DNA of 64,000 bases from Trifolium pratense (Eukaryota > Streptophyta > Magnoliopsida > Fabales > Fabaceae), in the NCBI RefSeq assembly GCF_020283565.1, contig NC_060060.1:5084001-5148000 (forward strand). The letters run 5' to 3'. The translations under genes and the position numbers were made by a program. This document shows positions 46,104-58,325 of this stretch, piece by piece. The notes under the pieces were generated by a model. The model saw only the letters and a list, made by a program, of their open reading frames with translations. It was not told the origin of the DNA and made no database searches. Numbering within the stretch: the first letter of the stretch is position 1; every line of letters starts with the position of its first letter.

Positions 46104-47314
46104 TGTTGGGGAAAACTAGACTAAATAGTCTCTTTAAAATTGCAGAATTAATTCTCCCAACCACCTGTGCAATTAAATGGACAACCAGAAAATTCCAAGC
46201 AGAGCAAAAAATAGAAATAGCAAGACACCGAAATTTAACGTGGAAAATCCTCTCAATGTGAGAGAATAAAAAACCACGGGCCAAGCCAGATAAATCTTCC
46301 ACTATATAAATTAATAATGGGTACACAAATATTCTTCTAGTAAACACTAGGAACACCAATAATCATCACCTAAGGTGGAATCAAACAACAACTCAACTTC
46401 CACACAAATGGGTAAACTAACACAACCTAGAGAGAGATTTAAACAACAAAGAAAAACTAACTAAGTGATAGAAAACACATACTTAAGTTGTAGCTTAAAA
46501 CAAGCAACTTTGCTACACACTCATTATCACTTAGAAGCTTGAAATCTCTTCTTCTCTCTTGGTACTGCTGCCGTCTTGAACTTATGCTGCTACTGTTGTT
46601 GGTTTTGTGTTGTTGTTCTCTAACCTTGAATGTTTTCAATTTAGGGATTTAAGAAATCCAACTTCTTCTTCTCACGTGACAACAAATTGTCACATGTTGT
46701 CACATGGCACTCTCAACATGTGGGCCAAAAACAAATAAACCAATAAAGCCCAAATGCTATTAACACCTCCAAATAGGAGGGATACCCAACAAACTCCCCC
46801 GACCGACTAGTTGGAGGGCAACATCAATCCGGTTTCCATACGACAAAATTCAAACTTTCCTCTAGGCAACACCTTCGTCAACATATCCGAACCATTGTCA
46901 TCGGTGTGAATTTTCTCAAGCTCCATCAATTTGGAATCTAATGCATCACGAATCCAATGATAACGAACGTCAATATGCTTCGACCTCGAGTGAAAGGAAG
47001 AATTCTTCGATAAGTGAATGACACTTTGATTGTCACAAAATAAGACATACTTTTCTTGTTTCACACCAAGTTCCATTGCAAATTTCCTCAACCATAACAA
47101 CTCTTTTGATGCTTCCACCACGGCTATAAACTCGGCTTCCGTAGTAGAGAGTGCAACACACTTTTGCAACTTTGATTGCCAAGCCACGGCTCCCCCGGCA
47201 AAAGTCACCATATACCCCGAAGTAGATTTTCGATCATCTAAGCTTCCGGATAGATCCGAATCCGTATAACCAACCAACATAGGCTTCTTGCATCCCAAAG
47301 TTAGCTTCAAATTC
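46104..47314 (-). mobile_element. Copia LTR plus 3' internal end, array unit 2
   Basis: LTR 46104-46791, internal part 46792-47314; same borders as unit 1. Confidence 0.92.
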
Positions 47315-48903
47315 GAGCTATCTCTCTTTTCCATTCCTTACTTTTACCTTATTTTCTTCCATTACTCCATCGATTCAGAGTTTCGAAGATCCATCATCAT
47401 CAATGCTGGATTGAGTCTTGCAGGTTTCTTTGTCACCAATAGAATAAAAGAAAAGAAAGCCGCAACAATGCCAAGACGAAACAATAATCCTCGACGACAA
47501 AACAATAATCCTCAACAACAAGTCCCAGACCCACCAATTGCACCTCCCAAATGGGGTGTTATTTTCAAGCTATCTCTCTTTTCCATTCCTTACTTTTACC
47601 TTATTTTCTTCCATTACTCCATCGATTCAGAGTTTCGAAGATCCATCATCATCAATGCTGGATTGAGTCTTGCAGGTTTCTTTGTTACTGTTAGAATGAT
47701 CCCTGTTGTCTCTATATTACTTCTTAAACGAGGTATCTATGGACTTGATACTAACAAGGAGGGTACTCCTCGTGGAAACGTTAAAGTGTGAGTCTTTCTG
47801 CAATTTTACATTTTTTTAATATATTAATCAACAATCTAGGTATGCCTTAGATGTTGCTTTCAAAGTTCAGTGGTGTAATGTTGAAGAATAACTCATTAGG
47901 TCAAAATATTAAATTGAAGAGGGTGAAAGTAATATTATTAATCCTCATTAGTAAAAGTTAAGAAATTGCACCTTTAATGTTCAATTAGAGAACAAACCTC
48001 TAGCTAGGGTTTATTTGGTTTAAGTATGTCATGCAGGTATATGAAAAACTCTATTACAACATCAACCAAGCTTTATCTCACTAACTGAATAAATTCTACT
48101 CAGCTAAATGAATTTTTTAGTACTAAGTTCTTACTATGCTAAATTTTCCTATGCAGGCCTGAGTCATTGGGGATAGTTGTTGCTCCTGTCTTCTTTGTTG
48201 TGGCAATCTTATCTCAGTGTTTCAACTTCACAGCCGATTCCAATGTAAGTGTGCGTGTACTGTAAGTTACAAGTATGGTAATCTGACTATTCAGCACCAT
48301 GGTTTTAAACTGTGCTTGCCATTATGCTGCAAACTTTTACATTGCGGTAAAATGCAGCTGATGCCATTGAAATTGCGGTTGCCTTGTCGTTTCAGAGACC
48401 TCAAAATTCTTCATATTGCAACGGCAATTGCAGTTGCGCATCACAATTCAAAACCATGATCAGTAGTACTAATATCTTGGGAATGACATCAATAGAATAA
48501 TGGAGCATTTAAAAATATCAGCAATTGTGATTTTGCAGTGGCATGCTCCGTACTATGCTGCTATAGCATGCGTCGCTTTCATTACATTGCTTGGATTTGT
48601 CGACGATGGCCTTAATGTCCCTTGGAGAGTGTGAGTAATAGTAAACAAGTTTTCATTATTTTCTTCCACGATGAGTACTGTCAACTAATGCTAGAATAGT
48701 TTCTTTTTTTGATTTTATGTCAATGTAAAAGAACAAAAAATTAGTATTACCATCAATTGCTGCGCTATCTTTGTTAATGGCATATACTGGACACACAACT
48801 ATAGTTATACCAAAACCACTTGTCCCACATATTGGCATAGAGATTTTGGATCTTGGTGAGCTTTCAATTCCTTTATGAAAATGACACCGGAAGAGATACG
48901 AAT
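47315..48903 (+). pseudogene. ALG7-derived unit 3
   Basis: Exons 47315-47787, 48157-48244, 48539-48630 and ~48737-48855, each exactly 2,800 bp from unit 2. Same defective exon 4 acceptor. Confidence 0.88.
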
Positions 48904-50114
48904 TGTTCGGGAAAACTAGACTAAATAGTCTCTTTAAAATTGCGGAATTAATTCTCCCAACCACCTGTGCAATTAAATGGACAACTAGAAAATTCCAAGC
49001 AGAGCAAAAAATAGAAATAGCAAGACACCGAAATTTAACGTGGAAAATCCTCTCAATGTGAGAGAATAAAAAACCACGGGTCAAGCCAGATAAATCTTCC
49101 ACTATATAAATTAATAATGGGTACACAAATATTCTTCTAGTAAACACCAGGAACACCAATAATCTTCACCTAAGGTGGAATCAAACAACAACTCAACTTC
49201 CACACAAATGGGTAAACTAACACAACCTAGAGAGAGATTTAAACAACAAAGAAAAACTAACTAAGTGATAGAAAACACATACTTAAGTTGTAGCTTAAAA
49301 CAAGCAACTTTGCTACACACTCATTATCACTTAGAAGCTTGAAATCTCTTCTTCTCTCTTGGTACTGCTGCCGTCTTGAACTTATGCTGCTACTGTTGTT
49401 GGTTTTGTGTTGTTGTTCTCTAACCTTGAATGTTTTCAATTTAGGGATTTAAGAAATCCAACTTCTTCTTCTCACGTGACAATAAATTGTCACATGTTGT
49501 CACATGACACTCTCAACATGTGGGCCAAAAACAAATAAACCAATAAAGCCCAAATGCTATTAACACCTCCAAATAGGAGGGATACCCAACAAACTCCCCC
49601 GACCAACTAGTTGGAGGGCAACATCAATCCGGCTTCCATACGACAAAATTCAAACTTTCCTCTAGGCAACACCTTCGTCAACATATCCGAACCATTGTCA
49701 TCGGTGTGAATTTTCTCAAGCTCCATCAATTTGGAATCTAATGCATCACGAATCCAATGATAACGAACGTCAATATGCTTCGACCTCGAGTGAAAGGAAG
49801 AATTCTTCGATAAGTGAATGGCACTTTGATTGTCACAAAATAAGACATACTTTTCTTGTTTCACACCAAGTTCCATTGCAAATTTCCTCAACCATAACAA
49901 CTCTTTTGATGCTTCCACCACGGCTATAAACTCGGCCTCCGTAGTAGAGAGTGCAACACACTTTTGCAACTTTGATTGCCAAGCCACGGCTCCCCCGGCA
50001 AAAGTCACCATATACCCCGAAGTAGATTTTCGATCATCTAAGCTTCCGGCTAGATCCGAATCCGTATAACCAACCAACATAGGCTTCTTGCATCCCAAAG
50101 TTAGCTTCAAATTC
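48904..50114 (-). mobile_element. Copia LTR plus 3' internal end, array unit 3
   Basis: LTR 48904-49591 (terminus mutated to TGTTCGGG), internal part 49592-50114. Confidence 0.92.
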
Positions 50115-51703
50115 GAGCTATCTCTCTTTTCCATTCCTTACTTTTACCTTATTTTCTTCCATTACTCCATCGATTCAGAGTTTCGAAGATCCATCATCAT
50201 CAATGCTGGATTGAGTCTTGCTGGTTTCTTTGTCATCAATAGAATAAAAGAAAAGAAAGCCGCAACAATGCCAAGACGAAACAATAATCCTCGACGACAA
50301 AACAATAACCCTCAACAACAAGTCCCAGACCCACCAATTGCACCTCCCAAATGGGGTGATATTTTCAAGCTATCTCTCTTTTCCATTCCTTACTTTTACC
50401 TTATTTTCTTCCATTACTCCATTGATTGAGAGTTTCGAAGATCCATCATCATCAATGCTGGATTGAGTCTTGCAGGTTTCTTTGTTATTGTTAGAATGAT
50501 CCCTGTTGTCTCTATATTACTTCTTAAACGAGGTATCTATGGACTTGATACTAACAAGGAGGGTACTCCTCGTGGAAACGTTAAAGTGTGAGTCTTTCTG
50601 CAATTTTACATTTTTTTAATATATTAATCAACAAACTGGGTATGCCTTAGATGTTGCTTTCAAAGTTCAGTGGTGTAATGTTGAAGAATAACTCATTAGG
50701 TCAAAATATTAAATTGAAGAGGGTGAAAGTAATATTATTAATCCTCATTAGTAAAAGTTAAGAAATTGCACCTTTAATGTTCAATTAGAGAACAAACCTC
50801 TAGCTAGGGTTTATTTGGTTTAAGTATGTCATGCAGGTATATGAAAAACTCTATTACAACATCAACCAAGCTTTATCCCACTAACTGAATAAATTCTACT
50901 CAGCTAAATGAATTTTTTAGTACTAAGTTCTTATTATGCTAAATTTTCCTATGCAGGCCTGAGTCATTGGGGATAGTTGTTGCTCCTGTCTTCTTTGTTG
51001 TGGTAATCTTATCTCACTGTTTCAACTTCATAGCCGATTCCAATGTAAGTGTGTGTGTACTGTAAGTTACAAGTATGGTAATGTGACTATTCAGCACCAT
51101 GGTTTTAAACTGTGCTTGCCATTATGCTGCAAACTTTTACATTGCGGTAAAATGCAGCTGATGCCATTGAAATTGCGGTTGCCTTGTCGTTTCAGAGACC
51201 TCAAAATTCTTCATATTGCAACGGCAATTGCAGTTGCGCATCACAATTCAAAACCATGATCAGTAGTACTAATATCTTGGGAATGACATCAATAGAATAA
51301 TGGAGCATTTAAAAATATCAGCAATTGTGATTTTGCAGTGGCATGCTCCGTACTATGCTGCTATAGCATGCGTCGCTTTCATGACATTGCTTGGATTTGT
51401 CGACGATGGCCTTAATGTCCCTTGGAGAGTGTGAGTAATAGTAAACAAGTTTTCATTATTTTCTTCCACGATGAGTACTGTCAACTAATGCTAGAATAGT
51501 TTCTTTTTTTGATTTTATGTCAATGTAAAAGAACAAAAAATTAGTATTACCATCAATTGCTGCGCTATCTTTGTTAATGGCATATACTGGACACACAACT
51601 ATAGTTATACCAAAACCACTTGTCCCACATATTGGCATAGAGATTTTGGATCTTGGTGAGCTTTCAATTCCTTTATGAAAATGACACCGGAAGAGATATG
51701 AAT
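50115..51703 (+). pseudogene. ALG7-derived unit 4
   Basis: Exons 50115-50587, 50957-51044, 51339-51430 and ~51537-51655. A stop (ATT GAT TGA, ~50427-50429) breaks exon 1. Offset from unit 3 is exactly 2,800 bp. Confidence 0.88.
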
Positions 51704-52914
51704 TGTTGGGGAAAACTAGACTAAATAGTCTCTTTAAAATTGCGGAATTAATTCTCCCAACCACCTGTGCAATTAAATGGACAACTAGAAAATTCCAAGC
51801 AGAGCAAAAAATAGAAATAGCAAGACACCGAAATTTAACGTGGAAAATCCTCTCAATGTGAGAGAATAAAAAACCACGGGCCAAGCCAGATAAATCTTCC
51901 ACTATATAAATTAATAATGGGTACACAAATATTCTTCTAGTAAACACTAGGAACACCAATAATCATCACCTAAGGTGGAATCAAACAACAGCTCAACTTC
52001 CACACAAATGGGTAAACTAACACAACCTAGAGAGAGATTTAAACAACAAAGAAAAACTAACTAAGTGATAGAAAACACATACTTAAGTTGTAGCTTAAAA
52101 CAAGCAACTTTGCTACACACTCATTATCACTTAGAAGCTTGAAATCTCTTCTTCTCTCTTGGTACTGCTGCCGTCTTGAACTTATGCTGCTACTGTTGTT
52201 GGTTTTGTGTTGTTGTTCTCTAACCTTGAATGTTTTCAATTTACGGATTTTAGAAATCCAACTTCTTCTTCTCACGTGACAACAAATTGTCACATGTTGT
52301 CACATGGCACTCTCAACATGTGGGCCAAAAACAAATAAACCAATAAAGCCCAAATGCTATTAACACCTCCAAATAGGAGGGATACCCAACAAACTCCCCC
52401 GACCGACTAGTTGGAGGGCAACATCAATCCGGCTTCCATACGACAAAATTCAAACTTTCCTCTAGGCAACACCTTCGTCAACATATCCGAACCATTGTCA
52501 TCGGTGTGAATTTTCTCAAGCTCCATCAATTTGGAATCTAATGCATCACGAATCCAATGATAACGAACGTCAATATGCTTCGACCTCGAGTGAAAGGAAG
52601 AATTCTTCGATAAGTGAATGACACTTTGATTGTCACAAAATAAGACATACTTTTCTTGTTTCACACCAAGTTCCATTGCAAATTTCCTCAACCATAACAA
52701 CTTTTTTGATGCTTCCACCACGGCTATAAACTCGGCCTCCGTAGTAGAGAGTTCAACACATTTTTGCAACTTTGATTGCCAAGCCACGGCTCCCCCGGCA
52801 AAAGTCACCATATACCCCGAAGTAGATTTTCCATCATCTAAACTTCCGGCTAGATCCGAATCCGTATAACCAACCAACATAGGCTTCTTGTATCCCAAAG
52901 TTAGCTTCAAATTC
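51704..52914 (-). mobile_element. Copia LTR plus 3' internal end, array unit 4
   Basis: LTR 51704-52391, internal part 52392-52914. Confidence 0.92.
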
Positions 52915-54503
52915 GAGCTATCTCTCTTTTCCATTCCTTACTTTTACCTTATTTTCTTCCATTACTCCATCGATTCAGAGTTTCGAAGATCCATCATCAT
53001 CAATGCTGGATTGAGTCTTGCAGGTTTCTTTGTCACCAATAGAATAAAAGAAAAGAAAGCCGCAACAATGCCAAGCCGAAACAATAATCCTCGACGACAA
53101 AACAATAACCCTCAACAACAAGTCCCAGACCCACCAATTGCACCTCCCAAATGGGGTGTTATTTTCAAGCTATCTCTCTTTTCCATTCCTTACTTTTACC
53201 TTATTTTCTTCCATTACTCCATCGATTCAGAGTTTCGAAGATCCATCATCATCAATGCTGGATTGAGTCTTGCAGGTTTCTTTGTTACTGTTAGAATGAT
53301 CCCTGTTGTCTCTATATTACTTCTTAAACGAGGTATCTATGGACTTGATACTAACAAGGAGGGTACTCCTCGTGGAAACGTTAAAGTGTGAGTCTTTCTG
53401 CAATTTTACATTTTTTTAATATATTAATCAACAAACTGGGTATGCCTTAGATGTTGCTTTCAAAGTTCAGTGGTGTAATGTTGAAGAATAACTCATTAGG
53501 TCAACATATTAAATTGAAGAGGGTGAAAGTAATATTATTAATCCTCATTAGTAAAAGTTAAGAAATTGCACCTTTAATGTTCAATTAGAGAACAAACCTC
53601 TAGCTAGGGTTTATTTGGTTTAAGTATGTCATGCAGGTATATGAAAAACTCTATTACAACATCAACCAAGCTTTATCCCACTAACTGAATAAATTCTACT
53701 CAGCTAAATGAATTTTTTAGTACTAAGTTCTTACTATGCTAAATTTTCCTATGCAGGCCTGAGTCATTGGGGATAGTTGTTGCTCCTGTCTTCTTTGTTG
53801 TGGTAATTTTATCTCAGTGTTTCAACTTCACAGCCGATTCCAATGTAAGTGTGTGTGTACTGTAAGTTACAAGTATGGTAATCTGACTATTCAGCACCAT
53901 GGTTTTAAACTGTGCTTGCCATTATGCTGCAAACTTTTACATTGCGGTAAAATGCAGCTGATGCCATTGAAATTGCGGTTGCCTTGTCGTTTCAGAGACC
54001 TCAAAATTCTTCATATTGCAACGGCAATTGCAGTTGCGCATCACAATTCAAAACCATGATCAGTAGTACTAATATCTTGGGAATGACATCAATAGAATAA
54101 TGGAGCATTTAAAAATATCAGCAATTGTGATTTTGCAGTGGCATGCTCCGTACTATGCTGCTATAGCATGCGTTGCTTTCATGACATTGCTTGGATTTGT
54201 CGACGATGGCCTTAATGTCCCTTGGAGAGTGTGAGTAATAGTAAACAAGTTTTCATTATTTTCTTCCACGATGAGTACTATCAACTAATGCTAGAATAGT
54301 TTCTTTTTTTGATTTTATGTCAATGTAAAAGAACAAAAAATTAGTATTACCATCAATTGTTGCGCTATCTTTGTTAATGGCATATACTGGACACACAACT
54401 ATAGTTATACCAAAACCACTTATCCCACATATTGGCATAGAGATTTTGGATCTTGGTGAGCTTTCAATTCCTTTATGAAAATGACACCGGAAGAGATACG
54501 AAT
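52915..54503 (+). pseudogene. ALG7-derived unit 5
   Basis: Exons 52915-53387, 53757-53844, 54139-54230 and ~54337-54455, with exon 1 open. Offset from unit 4 is exactly 2,800 bp. Confidence 0.88.
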
Positions 54504-56062
54504 TGTTGGGGAAAACTAGACTAAATAGTCTCTTTAAAATTGCGGAATTAATTCTCCCAACCACCTGTGCAATTAAATGGACAACCAGAAAATTCCAAGC
54601 AGAGCAAAAAATAGAAATAGCAAGACACCGAAATTTAACGTGGAAAATCCTCTCAATGTTAGAGAATAAAAAACCACGGGCCAAGCCAGATAAATCTTCC
54701 ACTATATAAATTAATAATGGGTACACAAATATTCTTCTAGTAAACACTAGGAACACCAATAATCATCACCTAAGGTGGAATCAAACAACAACTCAACTTC
54801 CACACAAATGGGTAAACTAACACAACCTAGAGAGAGATTTAAACAACAAAGAAAAACTAACTAAGTGATAGAAAACACATACTTAAGTTGTAGCTTAAAA
54901 CAAACAACTTTGCTACACACTCATTATCACTTAGAAGCTTGAAATCTCTTCTTCTCTCTTGGTACTGTCGCCGTCTTGAACTTATGCTGCTACTGTTGTT
55001 GGTTTTGTGTTGTTGTTCTCTAACCTTGAATGTTTTCAATTTAGGGATTTAAGAAATCCAACTTCTTCTTCTCACGTGACAACAAATTGTCACATGGCAC
55101 TCTCAACATGTGGGCCAAAAACAAATAAACCAATAAAGCCCAAATGCTATTAACACCTCCAAATAGGAGGGATACCCAACAAACTCCCCCGACCGACTAG
55201 TTGGAGGGCAACATCAATCCGGCTTCCATACGACAAAATTCAAACTTTCCTCTAGGCAACACATTCGTCAACATATCCGAACCATTGTCATCGGTGTGAA
55301 TTTTCTCAAGCTCCATCAATTTGGAATCTAATGCATCACGAATCCAATGATAACGAACGTCAATATGCTTCGACCTCGAGTGAAAGGAAGAATTCTTCGA
55401 TAAGTGAATGGCACTTTGATTGTCACAAAATAAGACATACTTTTCTTGTTTCACACCAAATGCCATTGCAAATTTCCTCAACCATAACAACTCTTTTGAT
55501 GCTTCCACCACGGCTATAAACTCGGCCTCCGTAGTAGAGAGTGCAACACACTTTTGCAACTTTGATTGCCAAGCCACGGCTCCCCCGGCAAAAGTCACCA
55601 TATGCCCCGAAGTAGATTTTCGATCATCTAAGCTCCCGGCTAGATCCGAATCCGTATAACCAACCAACATAGGCTTTTTGCATCCCAAAGTTAGCTTCAA
55701 ATTCGACGAGCCACGCAAATATCTCATCACCCACTTCACGGCCTCCCAATGAACTTTTCCCGGATTTGAGAGATAACGACTAACCACTCCCACGACATGA
55801 GCAATATCGGGTCTTGTACAAACCATAGCATACATCAAACTACCAACGGCCGACGAGTACGGAATGCTCTTCATTCTCAACTTTTCTTCATCCGTAGATG
55901 GACATAGTTTATGGCTAAGCTTGAAATGAGAAGCAAGTGGAATGCTCACCGCTTTAGCTTTATCCATACTAAAACGCCGAAGGACTTTCTCCACATACTT
56001 TTCTTGTGATAAGTACAACTTCTTCTCATTTCGATCTCGAACAATTTCAATACCAAGAATTT
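54504..56062 (-). mobile_element. Copia LTR plus longer internal fragment, array end
   Basis: LTR 54504-55181 (678 bp, one 10 bp deletion) and internal part 55182-56062, reaching ~120 residues further into the RT end than in the other units (GIEIVRDRNEKKLYLS...). It breaks off at CCAAGAATTT into unrelated DNA, so this is the right edge of the array. Confidence 0.9.
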
Positions 56063-57020
56063 CTAGTGTAATAAGAAAAATCGTTTTTAGTGTAATTTGA
56101 TATAGGAATTTCTTGTTACTTGAATTCATGTGAACATTTTAAGAGTTAACTTCAAATTTATATGATTATTGTTAACTTCAAATCTATATGATTATCAGTT
56201 TTGTAACACCTAGTATTGTTTACTTTGAAGTAAAACCATATTATGACAGAAAATTCAAAGAAAGGGTTTTGGAGAGTGGGCATAAACTGAGAAGCTCTTT
56301 GTTTAATCCGTTGCTTGCGCGGGCTAGGGGTGTTCAAAAATACGGTTAACTAAACCAAATTATGAATCAAACTGCATTAAATCATATTTTAAATTAAACC
56401 ATTTAATACAATTTCGAACGGAACCATTATTTTAAATACTCGTTTATCCTTTGTTTGGTCAAATTAAAATTTAGAAAATTATATACATTATCTTTGTTTA
56501 CGGTTAAAATGGTAAACATCTTTTTTTTTTTTTTTTTGAAATTTAAAATGGTAAACATAATATGGTTTGCAAAGACTTCATCAATTTTTTTAATCTTAAT
56601 CATTTGATTCTTTTGTTTGTCAAAAAAAGAACTATTTGATTTTGTAGGTCTATTTATCAACATTCAATTGTATTTCCCTTTTCTTCACCTTCTTCTTCAT
56701 CTTCATCACTATCTTCATAAATCCAAAAAAAAAAAATTGAAATGAACCCAAATTTTTTTACAAAAACAAGATCTGCAATTCCTATTAATTTAAAATGAAC
56801 CTTGAACTTGTCATTGTTTTACTGCTACTAGCCTGAATTGCCACTTGTATTTCTTGAGGTTTGTAGTAAGAGTTTTAGTATATGATATTTTCCTATTTCT
56901 TCTATAGAGTTAAAACTAACAAGTCAGTGGTTGCCCAAAAGTGATTTTTAACCCTTCACGACCGATCATAATGATTAATTGATTTTTATTTTTTTCAAAT
57001 GTAATTTTCTTTAATATATG
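56063..57020. other. AT-rich intergenic region
   Basis: No exon seen. CCGTTGCTTGCGCGGGCTAGG at 56309-56329 resembles a weak Helitron 3' end (hairpin then CTAG) but is followed by G rather than T. GGGGTGTTCAAAAATACGGT after it starts another dispersed repeat. Confidence 0.4.
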
Positions 57021-57022
57021 TT

Positions 57023-57408
57023 GCTCCTTTCGTTTTTTTATAAGTGTCTATTTAGAGTAGTAACGACAATTTAATAAAGTGTATTTTTGCACCTTATCTT
57101 CTTATTATACTCTAATTTTAATTCACCAATACATTCATATTTTTTTGCACACACTTTTTGTTTGAATAAATTTAATATATTATGTAAAAAAAAAGTATTT
57201 GATATGTTATATACCAAAAAAATATTTTGTTTTCCAAATATATAGCATTAATTAGTTATATTGAAAAAGATAAGAGTAATTGACACAAGGTACAATTGAC
57301 AAATCGTAGCCTTAAAACACTAAATAAACAATTAATTAGAAACGCTGAATCTGACGAAACTGAACAATAAAAAAGAAAAGAAAAGAAAAGAAAAGAAAAG
57401 AGGGAGTA
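57023..57408. mobile_element. Degraded Stowaway-like MITE with (AAAAG)n
   Basis: The left end TGCTCCTTTCGTTTTTTTAT and the right end ...AAAGAGGGAGTAC recall the CTCCCTCCGTTYC terminal repeat. A pure AAAAG microsatellite (57371-57401) lies inside the right end. Distance to the promoter of the next gene is ~400 bp. Confidence 0.5.
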
Positions 57409-57779
57409 CTTGTTATTGAATGTAATGAATGAGAATGTTATAATAAAAATATGTGTGTGATAAGTTATAATAATTTGTTACAAATCTCTTATAAAAGTCT
57501 GTTTTTTTATTTACCGTCAAATGATTGTCCGCTATTATCTATGTAGCGGACAACAGAATATAATGGAATCTTTAATAGGACGTAGACTCTAAACTGGTTC
57601 AAAAACTATAAAATTTTAACACATCCGCCTCATAGTTTAAAATTTAAAATTAAATTATGAAATTTAAGTGTGAATTTGTTTTTAATGATTGGATATTTTT
57701 TATAAACATTTTCCTTAATTTTAGATAGGATAAATCCCCGATATTTATTTAATATAGTTTTATCGTTAACTTAAACGGA

Positions 57780-58325
57780 GTTGGATCGGGCAGAGAAGAG
57801 TAGAGAGAAAACATCTGAGAGGCACATTCATTCATTCATTCTCCGCTCAAACTTCGCTCCATTCTCTCAATCTCAATCTTCATCCATGGAAAATCAATCT
57901 CCCACTCTAATCTCCTAATCATTCATCACCTTCAGGTTTTCCATTTTTCAACTCCACTCTCACTCGTTCATCTTTTTTAATTTACTTTAAGTCATTCAAA
58001 TTCCGATTAGTTTCGATGTTCGACGTGTTTCAAATTACACCATGCGATTCACGTTTTATTAATCAATAATCGATTAAATCAATTTCAAATTTGGTCTCAC
58101 GCAAACTTCCATCAGCTGCGAGCTTTTTTTTAGATCATTGCTTTGATTTTATCAGTGTTGAATTTAAAGATGAAAACTGTTTGGAGCTTGAATTGTTGTT
58201 TTAGTTCTAATTAATCATTAGTTAATGTTAATTATTAGCCTTAATTATTTTTTTATTGGATTATTAGCCTTAATTGGTTTGTTTTAAATTTTGTTGAATA
58301 TGCGTTTGGTTGAATCAGGAGTGGA
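57780..58325 (+). promoter_or_regulatory. 5' UTR with intron and short uORF of the spatacsin-like gene
   Basis: A C/T-rich leader (57830-57935) ends at a TTCAG-GT donor (57936). The acceptor TGAATCAG is at 58318, eight bases before the start codon at 58326. The leader holds a ten-codon uORF (57896-57928, MENQSPTLIS, stop). A leader intron near the ATG often raises expression in plants; the uORF may temper translation. Both roles are inferred. Confidence 0.55.

Larger units (their letters stand above)
40524..56062. repeat. Higher-order tandem array of ALG7-Copia chimeric units
   Basis: Five units of ALG7 exons 1-4 (plus) joined to Copia 3' LTR and RNase H end (minus). Unit starts 44515, 47315, 50115 and 52915 are spaced 2,800 bp exactly. 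Unit 1 is 3,991 bp because of three extra exon-1 modules and the intron insertion. Every ALG7/Copia breakpoint is the same, so one fusion was amplified. Confidence 0.93.

Noticed and set aside
56309..56329. Second Helitron 3' end
   Set aside because: The hairpin is imperfect, CTAG is followed by G rather than T, and no 5' partner is seen.
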